From the NCBI RefSeq assembly GCF_015667795.1, contig NZ_JADPEL010000014.1, positions 24,521 to 88,520 on the forward strand: a stretch of DNA of 64,000 nucleotides, written 5' to 3'. Of the stretch, positions 56,447-64,000 are shown piece after piece. Source of the DNA: Clostridium sp. D53t1_180928_C8 (GTDB lineage Bacteria > Bacillota > Clostridia > Clostridiales > Clostridiaceae). Every line of letters starts with the position of its first letter. The stretch's first letter is position 1. The position numbers and the translations under genes are program-made. Under the pieces are notes generated by a model. That model was not told where the DNA came from. It saw only the letters and a program-made list of their open reading frames with translations, and did no database searches.

Positions 56447-58375
56447 CTATAATGAGTTGAAAAATTCATTTTCATTTTGTAGACTGTTTTCATTTTGTAA
56501 ATACTTATATATAATTGAAATGAATTCTTTTTTATCATATAGTTTTTCTTTATCTTTTATCAATTGCTCAAATTCTTTATCTTCACATAAAAATTCATTT
56601 TCCTTATTTCCATACAACATATCATCAACATACCCTAAAAATACTTCTCTTGTTCTCTGTTTTTCTTTCCTATATGAAATACTGTCCAACAAATAATATT
56701 TTATAACTTCTTTAGGATCATCTATAAAATACATAAATATATGATCTGAATACCTTGTTTCTATAAATTTAGTAGTAGCAGAATTCAGCTGTGGAATCTG
56801 TATTATTTTTTTATCTATAACTTGTGGAACTCCCTGCTCTCCAAAAATCCAACTTACTTCATTAAAAGCATTTTGTAATTCATTTATATATTCACAATTA
56901 ATATTATCTAAATTTTTGCTTAATGGTGATTTTATGACATCTACTCCATCTGCAGCAATTTCTTCAATTAATCCTGCAATCAAAGTTACCCCCTCACCGA
57001 CACCGCTGTATATATTTTCATTTTTATTTAAATTAGAATATACATCTAGTTTAGATTCTACATTAACATTAAACTGCTTTTTCCCTAATAGCCTTTCACT
57101 TTCGTAACTTCCTGATGAAGTATATATTTGTTGATATCCCTCCATTGGATAATAAGGAAAATATGCTGGCAAATATATAGCTTTTTCATTACTATAGTAA
57201 GTAGGTGCAAAGCCTGAATATTTAATTTTTATATAATCTATATTCTTATTACTTTTATTAATTATACTAAAGTAATCTCCATTTCTACTAAACTCTAACT
57301 CCTTGCCTTCGTTATCTATTATACTTTCAATTTCATATGCTCTATATAAGGTGAAATTATATTCTTTTATATAACTATTATTAGTTAAGTATATTTCTAC
57401 CTCTGCATTTAACTTTTTATCTATAAATAAATTCATATTATATTTATCTATAGTAAATTCAATATCATTTGAATTTACTATATTTTCAATTTTATTAAGT
57501 TGATAATACCTTTGATCATATATTGAAAAAGACATGGTTCTATAATCTAAACATAATCGTTCTCCTGCATTAACAATTAAAATAAATATTATTACGATAC
57601 TTATTCCTAAAGTTGCTAAACTACTTTTATAAATAAAACTTTTTTTATCAATTACTTTATCTATGAGTATTACTATACATACTAATATCCACATAAAAAC
57701 AATTAACCATCGCTTAGTATCAATAGATAATCCATATAGCCATTCTGCTACATAATTTGTATCTGGAATTAATATCTGAATAAAATCAGTAAAATTATAA
57801 ATATCTATATTCAATCCTTCAATCAAAGGAAAACTTATATACTCAACTACAGGACTGACCAATAATATTATTAATAGTATTACTGTATATGCCTTAATCC
57901 TTTTCCCTATAAAGGAAATAATTATACCAATAAAGATTGCCAATATTGATATTAATAATATGTTTAAAATATTATTTTTAAATATGTGATATAAGAATTT
58001 ATTAAACTTTACATTGCTTATATAATATATTGTTATATTAAAAATCAATATATTTATAAAAACTATTAATGCCGTAATAATTAAATTGTATATATTATAT
58101 ACATAAAATTTACTTCTACCTCTATAGTTGCAAAAAATTATTTCTTCTATATTTTTCCTTTTAAAATATGATAATTTTTCATAAGATATAAATACAAAAA
58201 AGATAAATATAAATATACTAATCTGCTGAGTAACTTACAAAAAATATAAAGCATCTCTATGAATACTATAACAATATACTTGATAACCTAAAAAAATATT
58301 AAGTAATAATAACATTATTACTTTAGTGTACACAACAATAGAGTTTTTTACGTGTCCTATTGATTTACTTCTCAT
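56447..58375 (-). pseudogene. Large ABC-associated membrane protein interrupted by an in-frame TAA
   Basis: From ATG at 58375 the frame runs 642 codons to 56447 with one in-frame TAA at codon 47 (58237-58235). The reading on both sides has the same membrane character (MLLLLNIFLGYQVYCYS before, ISIFIFIFFVFISYEKL after), so one gene is interrupted. The intact part from 58048 has six or more helices and a large outside domain (about residues 190-480 of that part) with YLPAYFPYYPMEGYQQIY and GVGEGVTLIAGLIEEIAAD; it faintly resembles the peptidase M1-like domain of some ABC-2 proteins but has no HExxH. An alternative is reinitiation behind the stop. Function unknown. Confidence 0.7.
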
Positions 58376-58400
58376 TAACTACTTCATCCTCTCTTAAAAT

Positions 58401-58444
58401 AAAAAAACTAAGATTATATAGAATAAACTACTCTATATAATCTT
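58401..58444 (-). terminator. Terminator after the secreted peptide gene
   Basis: Perfect 13-bp stem (AAGATTATATAGA and complement, 58410-58444), T run on minus. It would limit read-through to the transporter genes. Confidence 0.88.
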
Positions 58445-58847
58445 ATTTTAAATTTTCGCTCGTTACTATTTTTCCTGAAGCTCTACAATTTGTAAATCCT
58501 GCACCTTGAGGATTTAATTCTAATTTCCAACTTGAACTTGTTGATACTTTAAAAGTCCCTGGAGATGTAGAATCTCCTTTTGCAATTAATCTACTATCAT
58601 ATTTCTTCCAACCTTTCCCTGGTTCAGCATATTTAGTATTAAAGTACACTGAATGTTTTGAACTTCCTTGATTATTTCCTGATATAGTTGCATTTTTTGC
58701 TAACCCAATGCTACTAGATTCTTAGGATGATTGATGTGTATATAACTCTACTGTTGCTGTAGCCGCTGCTGCATTACTTGTCAATAACATAGTAGTTATC
58801 ATTCCCCCTAATGTAAAAATAGATAGTTTTCTTAATTTACCGCTCAT
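58443..58847 (-). pseudogene. Secreted peptide gene with in-frame TAA (bacteriocin-like by context)
   Basis: ATG at 58847 behind AAGGGGAAAAATA. Residues 1-30 are a signal peptide (KLRK, hydrophobic core, SNAAAA). Codon 42 is TAA (58724-58722). Without it the product would be 134 residues; beyond the stop the frame keeps a clear protein: ASIGL-like start, SKHSVYFNTKYAEPGKGWKK, STSSSWKLELNPQGAGF and final GKIVTSENLK. Only one Cys. Context with an ABC exporter suggests an exported antimicrobial or signalling polypeptide, as in lactococcin 972-type loci; the sequence itself is not recognised. Confidence 0.65.
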
Positions 58848-58879
58848 TATTTTTCCCCTTTATTTTTCTTTTTTCACTT

Positions 58880-58897
58880 TATTTTGTGCACAAAATA
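58880..58897. promoter_or_regulatory. 18-bp perfect palindrome between promoter and secreted peptide gene
   Basis: TATTTTGTGCACAAAATA, perfect 9+9, lies about 33 bases upstream of the ATG and just downstream of a TATAAT-type -10 on minus. A dimeric repressor site is likely. The rest of 58848-59095 shows an A/T hairpin (58934-58968 region) and no gene. Confidence 0.6.
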
Positions 58898-59095
58898 GAT
58901 TATATTATATATTCTTTATTTATTATGTAGATTTCTGTAATAAAAAAAAATCTCTTTTATTACAAATTTCACTTTTTTTTACATTCTATCACCCCTTAAA
59001 CTCTATTCGTTTCTCCATTTTCCAGTATGTGTAATTCCCTAAGGTCAATTTTTCAATTTAATCTTACTGAATTTTTTATATGTTAAATTCTCTAT

Positions 59096-59150
59096 AAAAA
59101 AAGCACCCTATAGTTAAATTTTTTATTAATCTACACTATACGGTACTTTT
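59096..59150 (-). terminator. Terminator of serS
   Basis: 12-bp stem with two imperfect pairs (GTACCGTATAGT with ACTATAGGGTGC), long AT loop, T run on minus. Confidence 0.82.
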
Positions 59151-59158
59151 TAACAATA

Positions 59159-60436
59159 TTATCTTATAACATCCATTCCGCCCATATATGGTCTTAAAGC
59201 TTCTGGTATATTAATTGATCCATCTGCATTTAAGTTATTTTCTAAGAATGCAATTAACATTCTTGGTGGAGCAACAACTGTATTGTTTAATGTATGAGCA
59301 AAGTATCTACCATTTTCTCCATTTACTCTGATTTTTAATCTTCTAGCTTGAGCATCTCCTAAGTTAGAACAGCTTCCTACTTCGAAGTATTTCTTTTGTC
59401 TTGGAGACCAAGCTTCAACGTCAATAGACTTAACTTTAAGATCTGCTAAATCTCCTGAACAACATTCTAAAGTTCTAACTGGTATATCTAAAGAACGGAA
59501 TAATGCTACAGTATTTTTCCATAATTTTTCAAACCATTCTTTACTTTCTTCTGGCTTACAAACTACTATCATTTCTTGTTTCTCGAATTGATGTATTCTG
59601 TAAACTCCTCTCTCTTCTATTCCGTGAGCACCTTTTTCTTTTCTGAAGCAAGGTGAGTAACTAGTTAAAGTTTGTGGAAGATTTTCTTCTTTTAATATAG
59701 TATCGATGAACTTACCTATCATTGAGTGTTCACTAGTACCTATTAAGTATAAATCTTCACCTTCAATTTTATACATCATAGCTTCCATTTCAGCAAAACT
59801 CATAACACCAGTAACTACTTCACTTCTAATCATGAAAGGTGGAATACAGTAAGTAAATCCTTTATCAATCATGAAATCTCTAGCATAAGAAAGTATTCCT
59901 GATTGTAATCTTGCAATGTTACCCATTAAGTAATAGAATCCATTACCAGCTACCTTTCTAGCTGCATCTAAATCTATTCCATTTAATTTTTCCATTATTT
60001 CTGTGTGATATGGAATTTCAAATTCAGGAACTACTGGTTCACCAAATTTTTCTACTTCTACATTTTCACTATCATCTTTTCCTATTGGAACACTTGGATC
60101 AATAATATTAGGGATAACTAACATTATATTTCTAATTTTTTCTTCTAATTCAGCCTCTTTAGTCTCTAATTCTGCAAGACGAGCTGCTTGTTCATTAACC
60201 TTGTTTTTTAATTCTTCAGCTTCTTCTCTCTTACCTTGCCCCATTAATGCCCCAATTTGCTTAGAGATAGTTTTTCTGTTTGATCTTAATGAATCTGCTT
60301 CTTGTTGAGTAGCTCTATTTTCAATATCTAAAGCAATTACCTCATCAACTAAAGCAAGCTTTTGATCTTGGAACTTATTCTTAATATTTTGCTTAACTAT
60401 TTCTGGATTTTCTCTTAAAAATTTTAAATCTAACAT
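59159..60436 (-). CDS. serS: Seryl-tRNA synthetase
   Basis: Class II synthetase charging tRNA-Ser. 425 residues: N-terminal antiparallel coiled coil (about 27-105, QEADSLRSNRKTISKQIG), motif 2 CFRKEKGAHGIEERGVYRIHQFEKQE, SCSNLGDAQARRLKIR, and motif 3 NNTVVAPPRMLIAFLEN. Start placed at 60436 because GGAGGATATT precedes that ATG. Controlled by a T-box leader with a serine specifier. Confidence 0.98.
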   Translation of the reverse strand: MLDLKFLRENPEIVKQNIKNKFQDQKLALVDEVIALDIENRATQQEADSLRSNRKTISKQIGALMGQGKREEAEELKNKVNEQAARLAELETKEAELEEKIRNIMLVIPNIIDPSVPIGKDDSENVEVEKFGEPVVPEFEIPYHTEIMEKLNGIDLDAARKVAGNGFYYLMGNIARLQSGILSYARDFMIDKGFTYCIPPFMIRSEVVTGVMSFAEMEAMMYKIEGEDLYLIGTSEHSMIGKFIDTILKEENLPQTLTSYSPCFRKEKGAHGIEERGVYRIHQFEKQEMIVVCKPEESKEWFEKLWKNTVALFRSLDIPVRTLECCSGDLADLKVKSIDVEAWSPRQKKYFEVGSCSNLGDAQARRLKIRVNGENGRYFAHTLNNTVVAPPRMLIAFLENNLNADGSINIPEALRPYMGGMDVIR

Positions 60437-60472
60437 AATATCCTCCACATGTATCTTATTATTTTTTTTCTG

Positions 60473-60666
60473 ATATAAAAAAAAGAGCTCTTTCTTCCCA
60501 TATAAGGGACGAAGAACTCCGTGTTGCCACCCTAATTGATAATAATTTTATTTATTATTATCCACTCTTTATAAACTAACGGGTTTATCCGTACTGCTCA
60601 TCACAGTCCCTCCAAGGTGGATTCATAAAGTATTGCTATCAGTTTTCACCAACCACTGACTCTCTT
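60473..60666 (-). promoter_or_regulatory. T-box leader of serS, specifier TCC (Ser)
   Basis: Minus-strand leader of about 190 bases. Stem I begins near AGAGAGTCAGTGG and closes with GGGACT; its specifier context GAA-TCC-ACC (60619-60621) reads serine TCC. The T-box block AGGGTGGCAACACGG is at 60516-60533. The terminator hairpin (about 60480-60519) ends in eight T. Uncharged tRNA-Ser should favour read-through into serS. Confidence 0.9.
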
Positions 60667-60825
60667 AAAACAATCAATTTATTACTAGCCTTTTCAACGG
60701 TTTAATATACTATTTATGATATTAATATATTATAAGCTCCTACTTTTTGTCAATACATTTAAAATTCTAATTTTACAAATGTTTTTAATAAAATAAGCTC
60801 AATATCTAAAACAAATAATAAATAT

Positions 60826-61059
60826 TTATTTAGTTTTAATATCTCTAGTACAAATTATATCTACTCCACTATTTAAAATGTTCTTACATATAATACTTCC
60901 CATTTTTATAGGAATACTTACATATAATCTACTAACAACTTTAGACATTTCTATCCATAATTCCTTATCAACTTCATCACTACTTTTAACAGGAACAACT
61001 TTAAACCTATCACTTCCTTTAACTCTAACTACAGAAGTGAAAATATCTTTTTTCCTCAT
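60826..61059 (-). CDS. DUF1667 protein, lacking the usual N-terminal Cys domain
   Basis: 77 residues matching the C-terminal half of DUF1667: TSVVRVKGSDRFKVVPVKSSDEVDKELWIEMSKVVSRLYV, then IPIKMGSIICKNILNSGVDIICTRDI. Full-length members have about 120 residues with a CxxCPxGC metal motif at the start; that part is absent here and no frame upstream supplies it (the oxidoreductase gene ends 14 bases before). It partners FAD oxidoreductases of anaerobic glycerol-phosphate operons. Start has GGAGTAGTAAGT. Confidence 0.78.
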   Translation of the reverse strand: MRKKDIFTSVVRVKGSDRFKVVPVKSSDEVDKELWIEMSKVVSRLYVSIPIKMGSIICKNILNSGVDIICTRDIKTK

Positions 61060-61073
61060 ACTTACTACTCCTA

Positions 61074-62486
61074 TTATATATCTTTAAATTCCTTAATTCT
61101 ACCTGATATTATATTTGAATTTTTTGAGTCATCTACTATATCAGTAATTTTTCTATCTAACTCCCTAGATAATATTTGAATTATCTTTTCATTACAATAT
61201 GCCCCATGACAATTTCCAAATCCAGCCCCTGTTCTTCTCTTAACACCTTTAACTGTTCTCGCACCTAATGGCCTTCTAATAGAATCAACAATCTCACCCT
61301 CTGAAACATTGTTACACATACATACTATCTTTCCATAACGTTTATCTAAGTTAATAACCTCATTAATCTCATTTCTGTCCATCTCTCTAAATCTATAAAA
61401 TTCTCTTCTTTTATCAATAAAATTCTTTTTTAATCTACAATTTAAATTACTACTAATAGTATCACATAACATTTTCCCTATAGCTGGTGCTAATGTAACT
61501 TTTCCGTAATGTGTTCCTATAACACTAATATAACCCTTATCTATTTTTTCATCATCTACTACAATAGAATCCTTATCATAACTTTCTCTAAATAAATTAT
61601 TTATATTACTTTTATTTAATCCCTTTAATAATTTAGATGCATAATGTAAATTATCATCTAAACTAGTTTTTTCAATACTTTTTATTCCAATAAGAGACCC
61701 ACCATTTAATACAGGAGTAGAAACAACAAAGGTATCTTTATCAAAAGTTTTAGTAACTATTCTTTCTAAATTATTTTCATAATTATCATCTAGTAAAATA
61801 TAACTCATGTTTTTAAAAGAATTTATTCCATCGTCTGATTCTTTTTCTTCAACTACGCCCTTTTCATTTATATAAATTTCATTTGCAATTGTATTTATAA
61901 CTACTTTACAAGAAAATTTATTTTTATTAGTTTCAACCCTAAATCCCTTAGTAACATTCTGAATAGTTAAAACTTCTTCTTCTAATCTAAAATTAACACC
62001 ATTATCAAAGGCTACTTCAGCATATGCAATTGCTAAATCATAAGGAGCTACTATTGCAACATTCTGAGAATATAATCCTTTTTTCACTTCAGCATTAATA
62101 TTAGGCTCTATTTCATATACCTCATCTGGATCTATTAAATATACTCCATCAATTCCACGTCTTATTGCTCTTTCATACATCTCATTTAATTTAATTACAC
62201 CATTATCATCATTAACTACCCTTAATGATCCAATTCTTTTAAATGGTACATTGAATTTATCACATAAATCTTCTAATAATATATTTCCTATATACTCTAA
62301 TCCAGCCATAACATTATTAGATGTTTCTGAACCATCATATACTATTGAAGTATTAACAAATGAAATATCATCTGCTATATCAAACTCCTTTTCAATTACA
62401 GCTATATTTAAATTATATTTTGATAATTCATAAGCAACAGCACATCCAATTATGCCCCCACCTAAAACTAAAACATCATAATCCAT
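61074..62486 (-). CDS. FAD-dependent oxidoreductase, GlpA/L-2-hydroxyglutarate-oxidase type with BFD-like Fe-S domain
   Basis: 470 residues: N-terminal FAD site DYDVLVLGGGIIGCAVAYELSKY, DAO-type core with ISVIGTHYGKVTLAPAIGKML near 315-340, and a C-terminal BFD-like [2Fe-2S] domain with four Cys (IVCMCNNVSEGEI and CHGAYC). Such proteins are listed as anaerobic glycerol-3-phosphate dehydrogenases or 2-hydroxyacid oxidases; the substrate is unproven. In many operons a pyridine nucleotide-disulfide subunit stands between it and DUF1667; here it is missing. Regulator NiaR lies upstream, 17 bases away. Confidence 0.85.
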   Translation of the reverse strand: MDYDVLVLGGGIIGCAVAYELSKYNLNIAVIEKEFDIADDISFVNTSIVYDGSETSNNVMAGLEYIGNILLEDLCDKFNVPFKRIGSLRVVNDDNGVIKLNEMYERAIRRGIDGVYLIDPDEVYEIEPNINAEVKKGLYSQNVAIVAPYDLAIAYAEVAFDNGVNFRLEEEVLTIQNVTKGFRVETNKNKFSCKVVINTIANEIYINEKGVVEEKESDDGINSFKNMSYILLDDNYENNLERIVTKTFDKDTFVVSTPVLNGGSLIGIKSIEKTSLDDNLHYASKLLKGLNKSNINNLFRESYDKDSIVVDDEKIDKGYISVIGTHYGKVTLAPAIGKMLCDTISSNLNCRLKKNFIDKRREFYRFREMDRNEINEVINLDKRYGKIVCMCNNVSEGEIVDSIRRPLGARTVKGVKRRTGAGFGNCHGAYCNEKIIQILSRELDRKITDIVDDSKNSNIISGRIKEFKDI

Positions 62487-62503
62487 AATTCAATTCCCCT
62501 AAT

Positions 62504-63013
62504 TTATAAAATAAAATTATTTTCCTTTAATTCCTCTTTTATTAACTCCATATTTTCAACAGAGTCAGCAGAAATAGTGTGCAAGTGTACCCCATTAGTT
62601 AAGGCAGATAATGGTTTTGCATTTATTTCTTTTAATGAATTTTTAAATTTATTTAAATCGTTAAGATTTTTTATCATTAATATCCCCTTTATTTCACCAT
62701 ATAAAGGATGCTCCACTATTACATCTTCTATTATTCCACCATATTTAACTACTATTTCAAGTTCCTTAATAACGTCTTCATCATTATGATTTACCGCAAT
62801 AACTGATTTTACTCTACTACTATTATCATCATTAATCATATATCCATCTGGAGTCGCTATTATATTATTTCCCTGTGCTCTTAAAATAGCAATATCTTTA
62901 ACTATTATTTGTCTTGTTACATTAAAACTATCAGCTAATATTGTTCCCTTAATAGCCTTTTTTTCTCCTATTAACATTTCCATAATGTTATTTCTTCTTT
63001 CATCAGCTTTCAT
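62504..63013 (-). CDS. niaR: NiaR/YrxA niacin-responsive repressor
   Basis: 169-residue transcription factor with N-terminal winged helix (RRNNIMEMLIGEKKAIKGTILADSFNVTRQIIVKDIAILRAQG) and the 3H domain with its conserved His residues (VEHPLYGEIKG, NGVHLHTI). In Firmicutes NiaR represses NAD synthesis and niacin uptake genes with nicotinic acid as corepressor. No NAD genes are adjacent; targets must lie elsewhere. In an operon-like row with the HD protein upstream and FAD oxidoreductase downstream. Confidence 0.92.
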   Translation of the reverse strand: MKADERRNNIMEMLIGEKKAIKGTILADSFNVTRQIIVKDIAILRAQGNNIIATPDGYMINDDNSSRVKSVIAVNHNDEDVIKELEIVVKYGGIIEDVIVEHPLYGEIKGILMIKNLNDLNKFKNSLKEINAKPLSALTNGVHLHTISADSVENMELIKEELKENNFIL

Positions 63014-63028
63014 AATTCACCCCACAAT

Positions 63029-63526
63029 TTAATTTCTATTATCACTTTCTCTTATTACATCTAATAATTTACTTCCATTTACCTTGTTACTATGATGATA
63101 TCTAACTGTATCTAAGAATTCTTTATCATATGTATTAAATTGCTTTAACAAATTTGCACCTTTTTCTGCATGATAATAATATGAATTAATAGCCTTAATT
63201 GTATTATATTTTTTTAACCTACCTTTAGTCATTTTATTTAATATCACTAATATAGATTTTTCTATAACATTAAGACTATATTCACTCTTTCCTATATCAT
63301 GTAATAATGCAACCTTTGCTACTCTATTTAAATTTATATTTTTTCCTTCAGATAATTTTACAGCATCTTTACTAACTCTAATACAGTGCTGTTTATCCAT
63401 TTTTCTTAATTTATTAAATAAATTTCTTTCCTTTTTATTTAAAAATTTATTTACATATGCAGTATCAACATCTTCTGATAAAGATTTTACTGCCCAAACA
63501 AATTGTTTAACCCTATATAAAGACAT
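63029..63526 (-). CDS. HD-domain phosphohydrolase
   Basis: 165 residues with HD signature: HCIRVSKDAVKLSEG (first His), VALLHDIGKSEYSL (His-Asp), YYYHAEKGANLL and YHHSN. This is the metal-dependent HD/HDIG fold without other domains. Substrate unknown; could be a nucleotide or phosphate ester. Starts 190 bases from the tRNA pair. 15 bases before niaR, so likely one operon. Confidence 0.85.
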   Translation of the reverse strand: MSLYRVKQFVWAVKSLSEDVDTAYVNKFLNKKERNLFNKLRKMDKQHCIRVSKDAVKLSEGKNINLNRVAKVALLHDIGKSEYSLNVIEKSILVILNKMTKGRLKKYNTIKAINSYYYHAEKGANLLKQFNTYDKEFLDTVRYHHSNKVNGSKLLDVIRESDNRN

Positions 63527-63688
63527 TTAATTATCACCTTGTTCTTTAACATATATTGTAATACATATTCATATTTATAATACCACTATTATAAATAAAT
63601 TTAAAATATAAAGATATATCTTATTTAGTTATATTTCTACATTTATACTCTAAAAATGATAACTTATATTTAAAAATTTATTTAAAGC

Positions 63689-63720
63689 AAAAAAAAGCTA
63701 CGATTTAAATCGTAGCTTTT
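63689..63720 (-). terminator. Terminator of the rrn/tRNA operon
   Basis: Perfect 14-bp palindrome AAAAGCTACGATTT with complement (63693-63720) and a run of eight T on minus; abuts tRNA-Ala. Confidence 0.92.
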
Positions 63721-63795
63721 GGTGGAGGTAAAGGGATTCGAACCCTTGACCCCTTGCGTGCAAGGCAAGTGCTCTCCCAACTGAGCTATACCCCC
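63720..63795 (-). tRNA. tRNA-Ala (TGC)
   Basis: 76 bases on minus: acceptor GGGGGTA/TACCTCC, loop CTTGCAC giving TGC, T arm GGTTCGAATCC, encoded CCA. Confidence 0.96.
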
Positions 63796-63800
63796 AAAAA

Positions 63801-63877
63801 TGGTGGACCTTCAGGGACTCGAACCCCGGGCCGACCGGTTATGAGCCGGTTGCTCTAACCAACTGAGCTAAAGATCC
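63801..63877 (-). tRNA. tRNA-Ile2 (CAT, lysidine type)
   Basis: 77 bases on minus with anticodon loop CTCATAA (CAT). Body GGATCTTTAGCTCAGTTGG and GCTCATAACCGG is like Bacillus tRNA-Ile2 (GGACCTTTAGC...), not elongator or initiator tRNA-Met, so C34 is presumably changed to lysidine by TilS to read AUA. Confidence 0.85.
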
Positions 63878-63882
63878 TTATT

Positions 63883-63999
63883 ACCTGGCAACGTTCTACT
63901 CTCCCACACAGTCACCCGTGCAGTACCATTGACGCTGTAGAGCTTAACTTTCCTGTTCGGAATGGGAAGGAGTGTTTCCTCTACGCCATCATCACCAGA
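63883..63999 (-). rRNA. 5S ribosomal RNA
   Basis: On minus begins TCTGGTGATGATGGCG, contains CCCATTCCGAACAGGAAAGTTAAGC and ends GTTGCCAGGT, about 117 bases. It is the end of an rrn operon whose 23S and 16S lie right of the window; the 5' end may be one base off. Confidence 0.95.
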
Positions 64000-64000
64000 T

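Noticed and set aside
63801-63877. tRNA-Met reading of the CAT anticodon
   Set aside because: The tRNA body matches Firmicutes tRNA-Ile2 better than elongator or initiator tRNA-Met, so lysidine-modified Ile2 is the better call.

Overview
The window is a very AT-rich, densely packed chromosomal segment of a spore-forming anaerobe, most likely Clostridium sensu stricto (cluster I). Pointers are the spore-germination pair sleC and csp, AddAB instead of RecBCD, a serS T-box, PyrR- and LexA-type control signals, many class I terminators, and the tRNA-Ile2/tRNA-Ala pair following a 5S rRNA. No phage and no CRISPR array is visible. The only mobile DNA is a decayed IS200-type remnant.

Layout. 1-8.1 kb: the end of a YkvI-like membrane protein, then on the minus strand sleC and a double-subtilase Csp germination protease, an XRE/S24-like regulator with a DUF3783 protein, and a cyclophilin. 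8.4-14.9 kb: a STAS-like protein, murI, a small gene under a textbook SOS promoter, and carAB with an elaborate PyrR/leader-peptide attenuator. 15-22 kb: HAD phosphatase, SDR, a secreted Asp-rich protein and a triple-repeat protein behind four ~90-bp promoter repeats, SanA/YdcF, GNAT, proBA, YjiH. 23-26 kb: tRNA-Glu and ahpC/ahpF under a PerR/Fur-like region. 26-39.4 kb: ABC-class ATPase, DUF1836, hemolysin III, cardiolipin synthase, an ABC-F protein, TetR, psd, an orphan Card1/Can2-like CARF nuclease beside tRNA-Arg, DUF1189, L,D-transpeptidase, CCA-adding enzyme. 39.4-47 kb: addAB and a GNAT. 47-51 kb: glucokinase and four tRNA-Ser genes (three identical) interleaved with carbonic anhydrase, a cysteine hydrolase and a DTW tRNA-modification enzyme. 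51.4-54.3 kb: the pan operon (panG-like, B, C, D). 54.5-59 kb: the IS200 remnant and a secreted-peptide/ABC-transporter operon with two in-frame stops. 59-64 kb: serS with T-box, an FAD oxidoreductase with DUF1667 partner, NiaR, an HD protein, two tRNAs and 5S rRNA at the distal end of an rrn operon.

Pathways: csp activates pro-SleC for cortex lysis at germination; carAB, proBA and panGBCD are biosynthetic; ahpCF handles peroxide; addAB and the SOS gene belong to DNA damage; cls and psd are membrane lipid genes. The points most worth a second look are the orphan CARF nuclease, the SOS-controlled small protein, the carAB leader, the repeat-protein locus with its reiterated promoter elements, and the doubly interrupted secretion operon. 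All assignments come from reading motifs; no database search was run.
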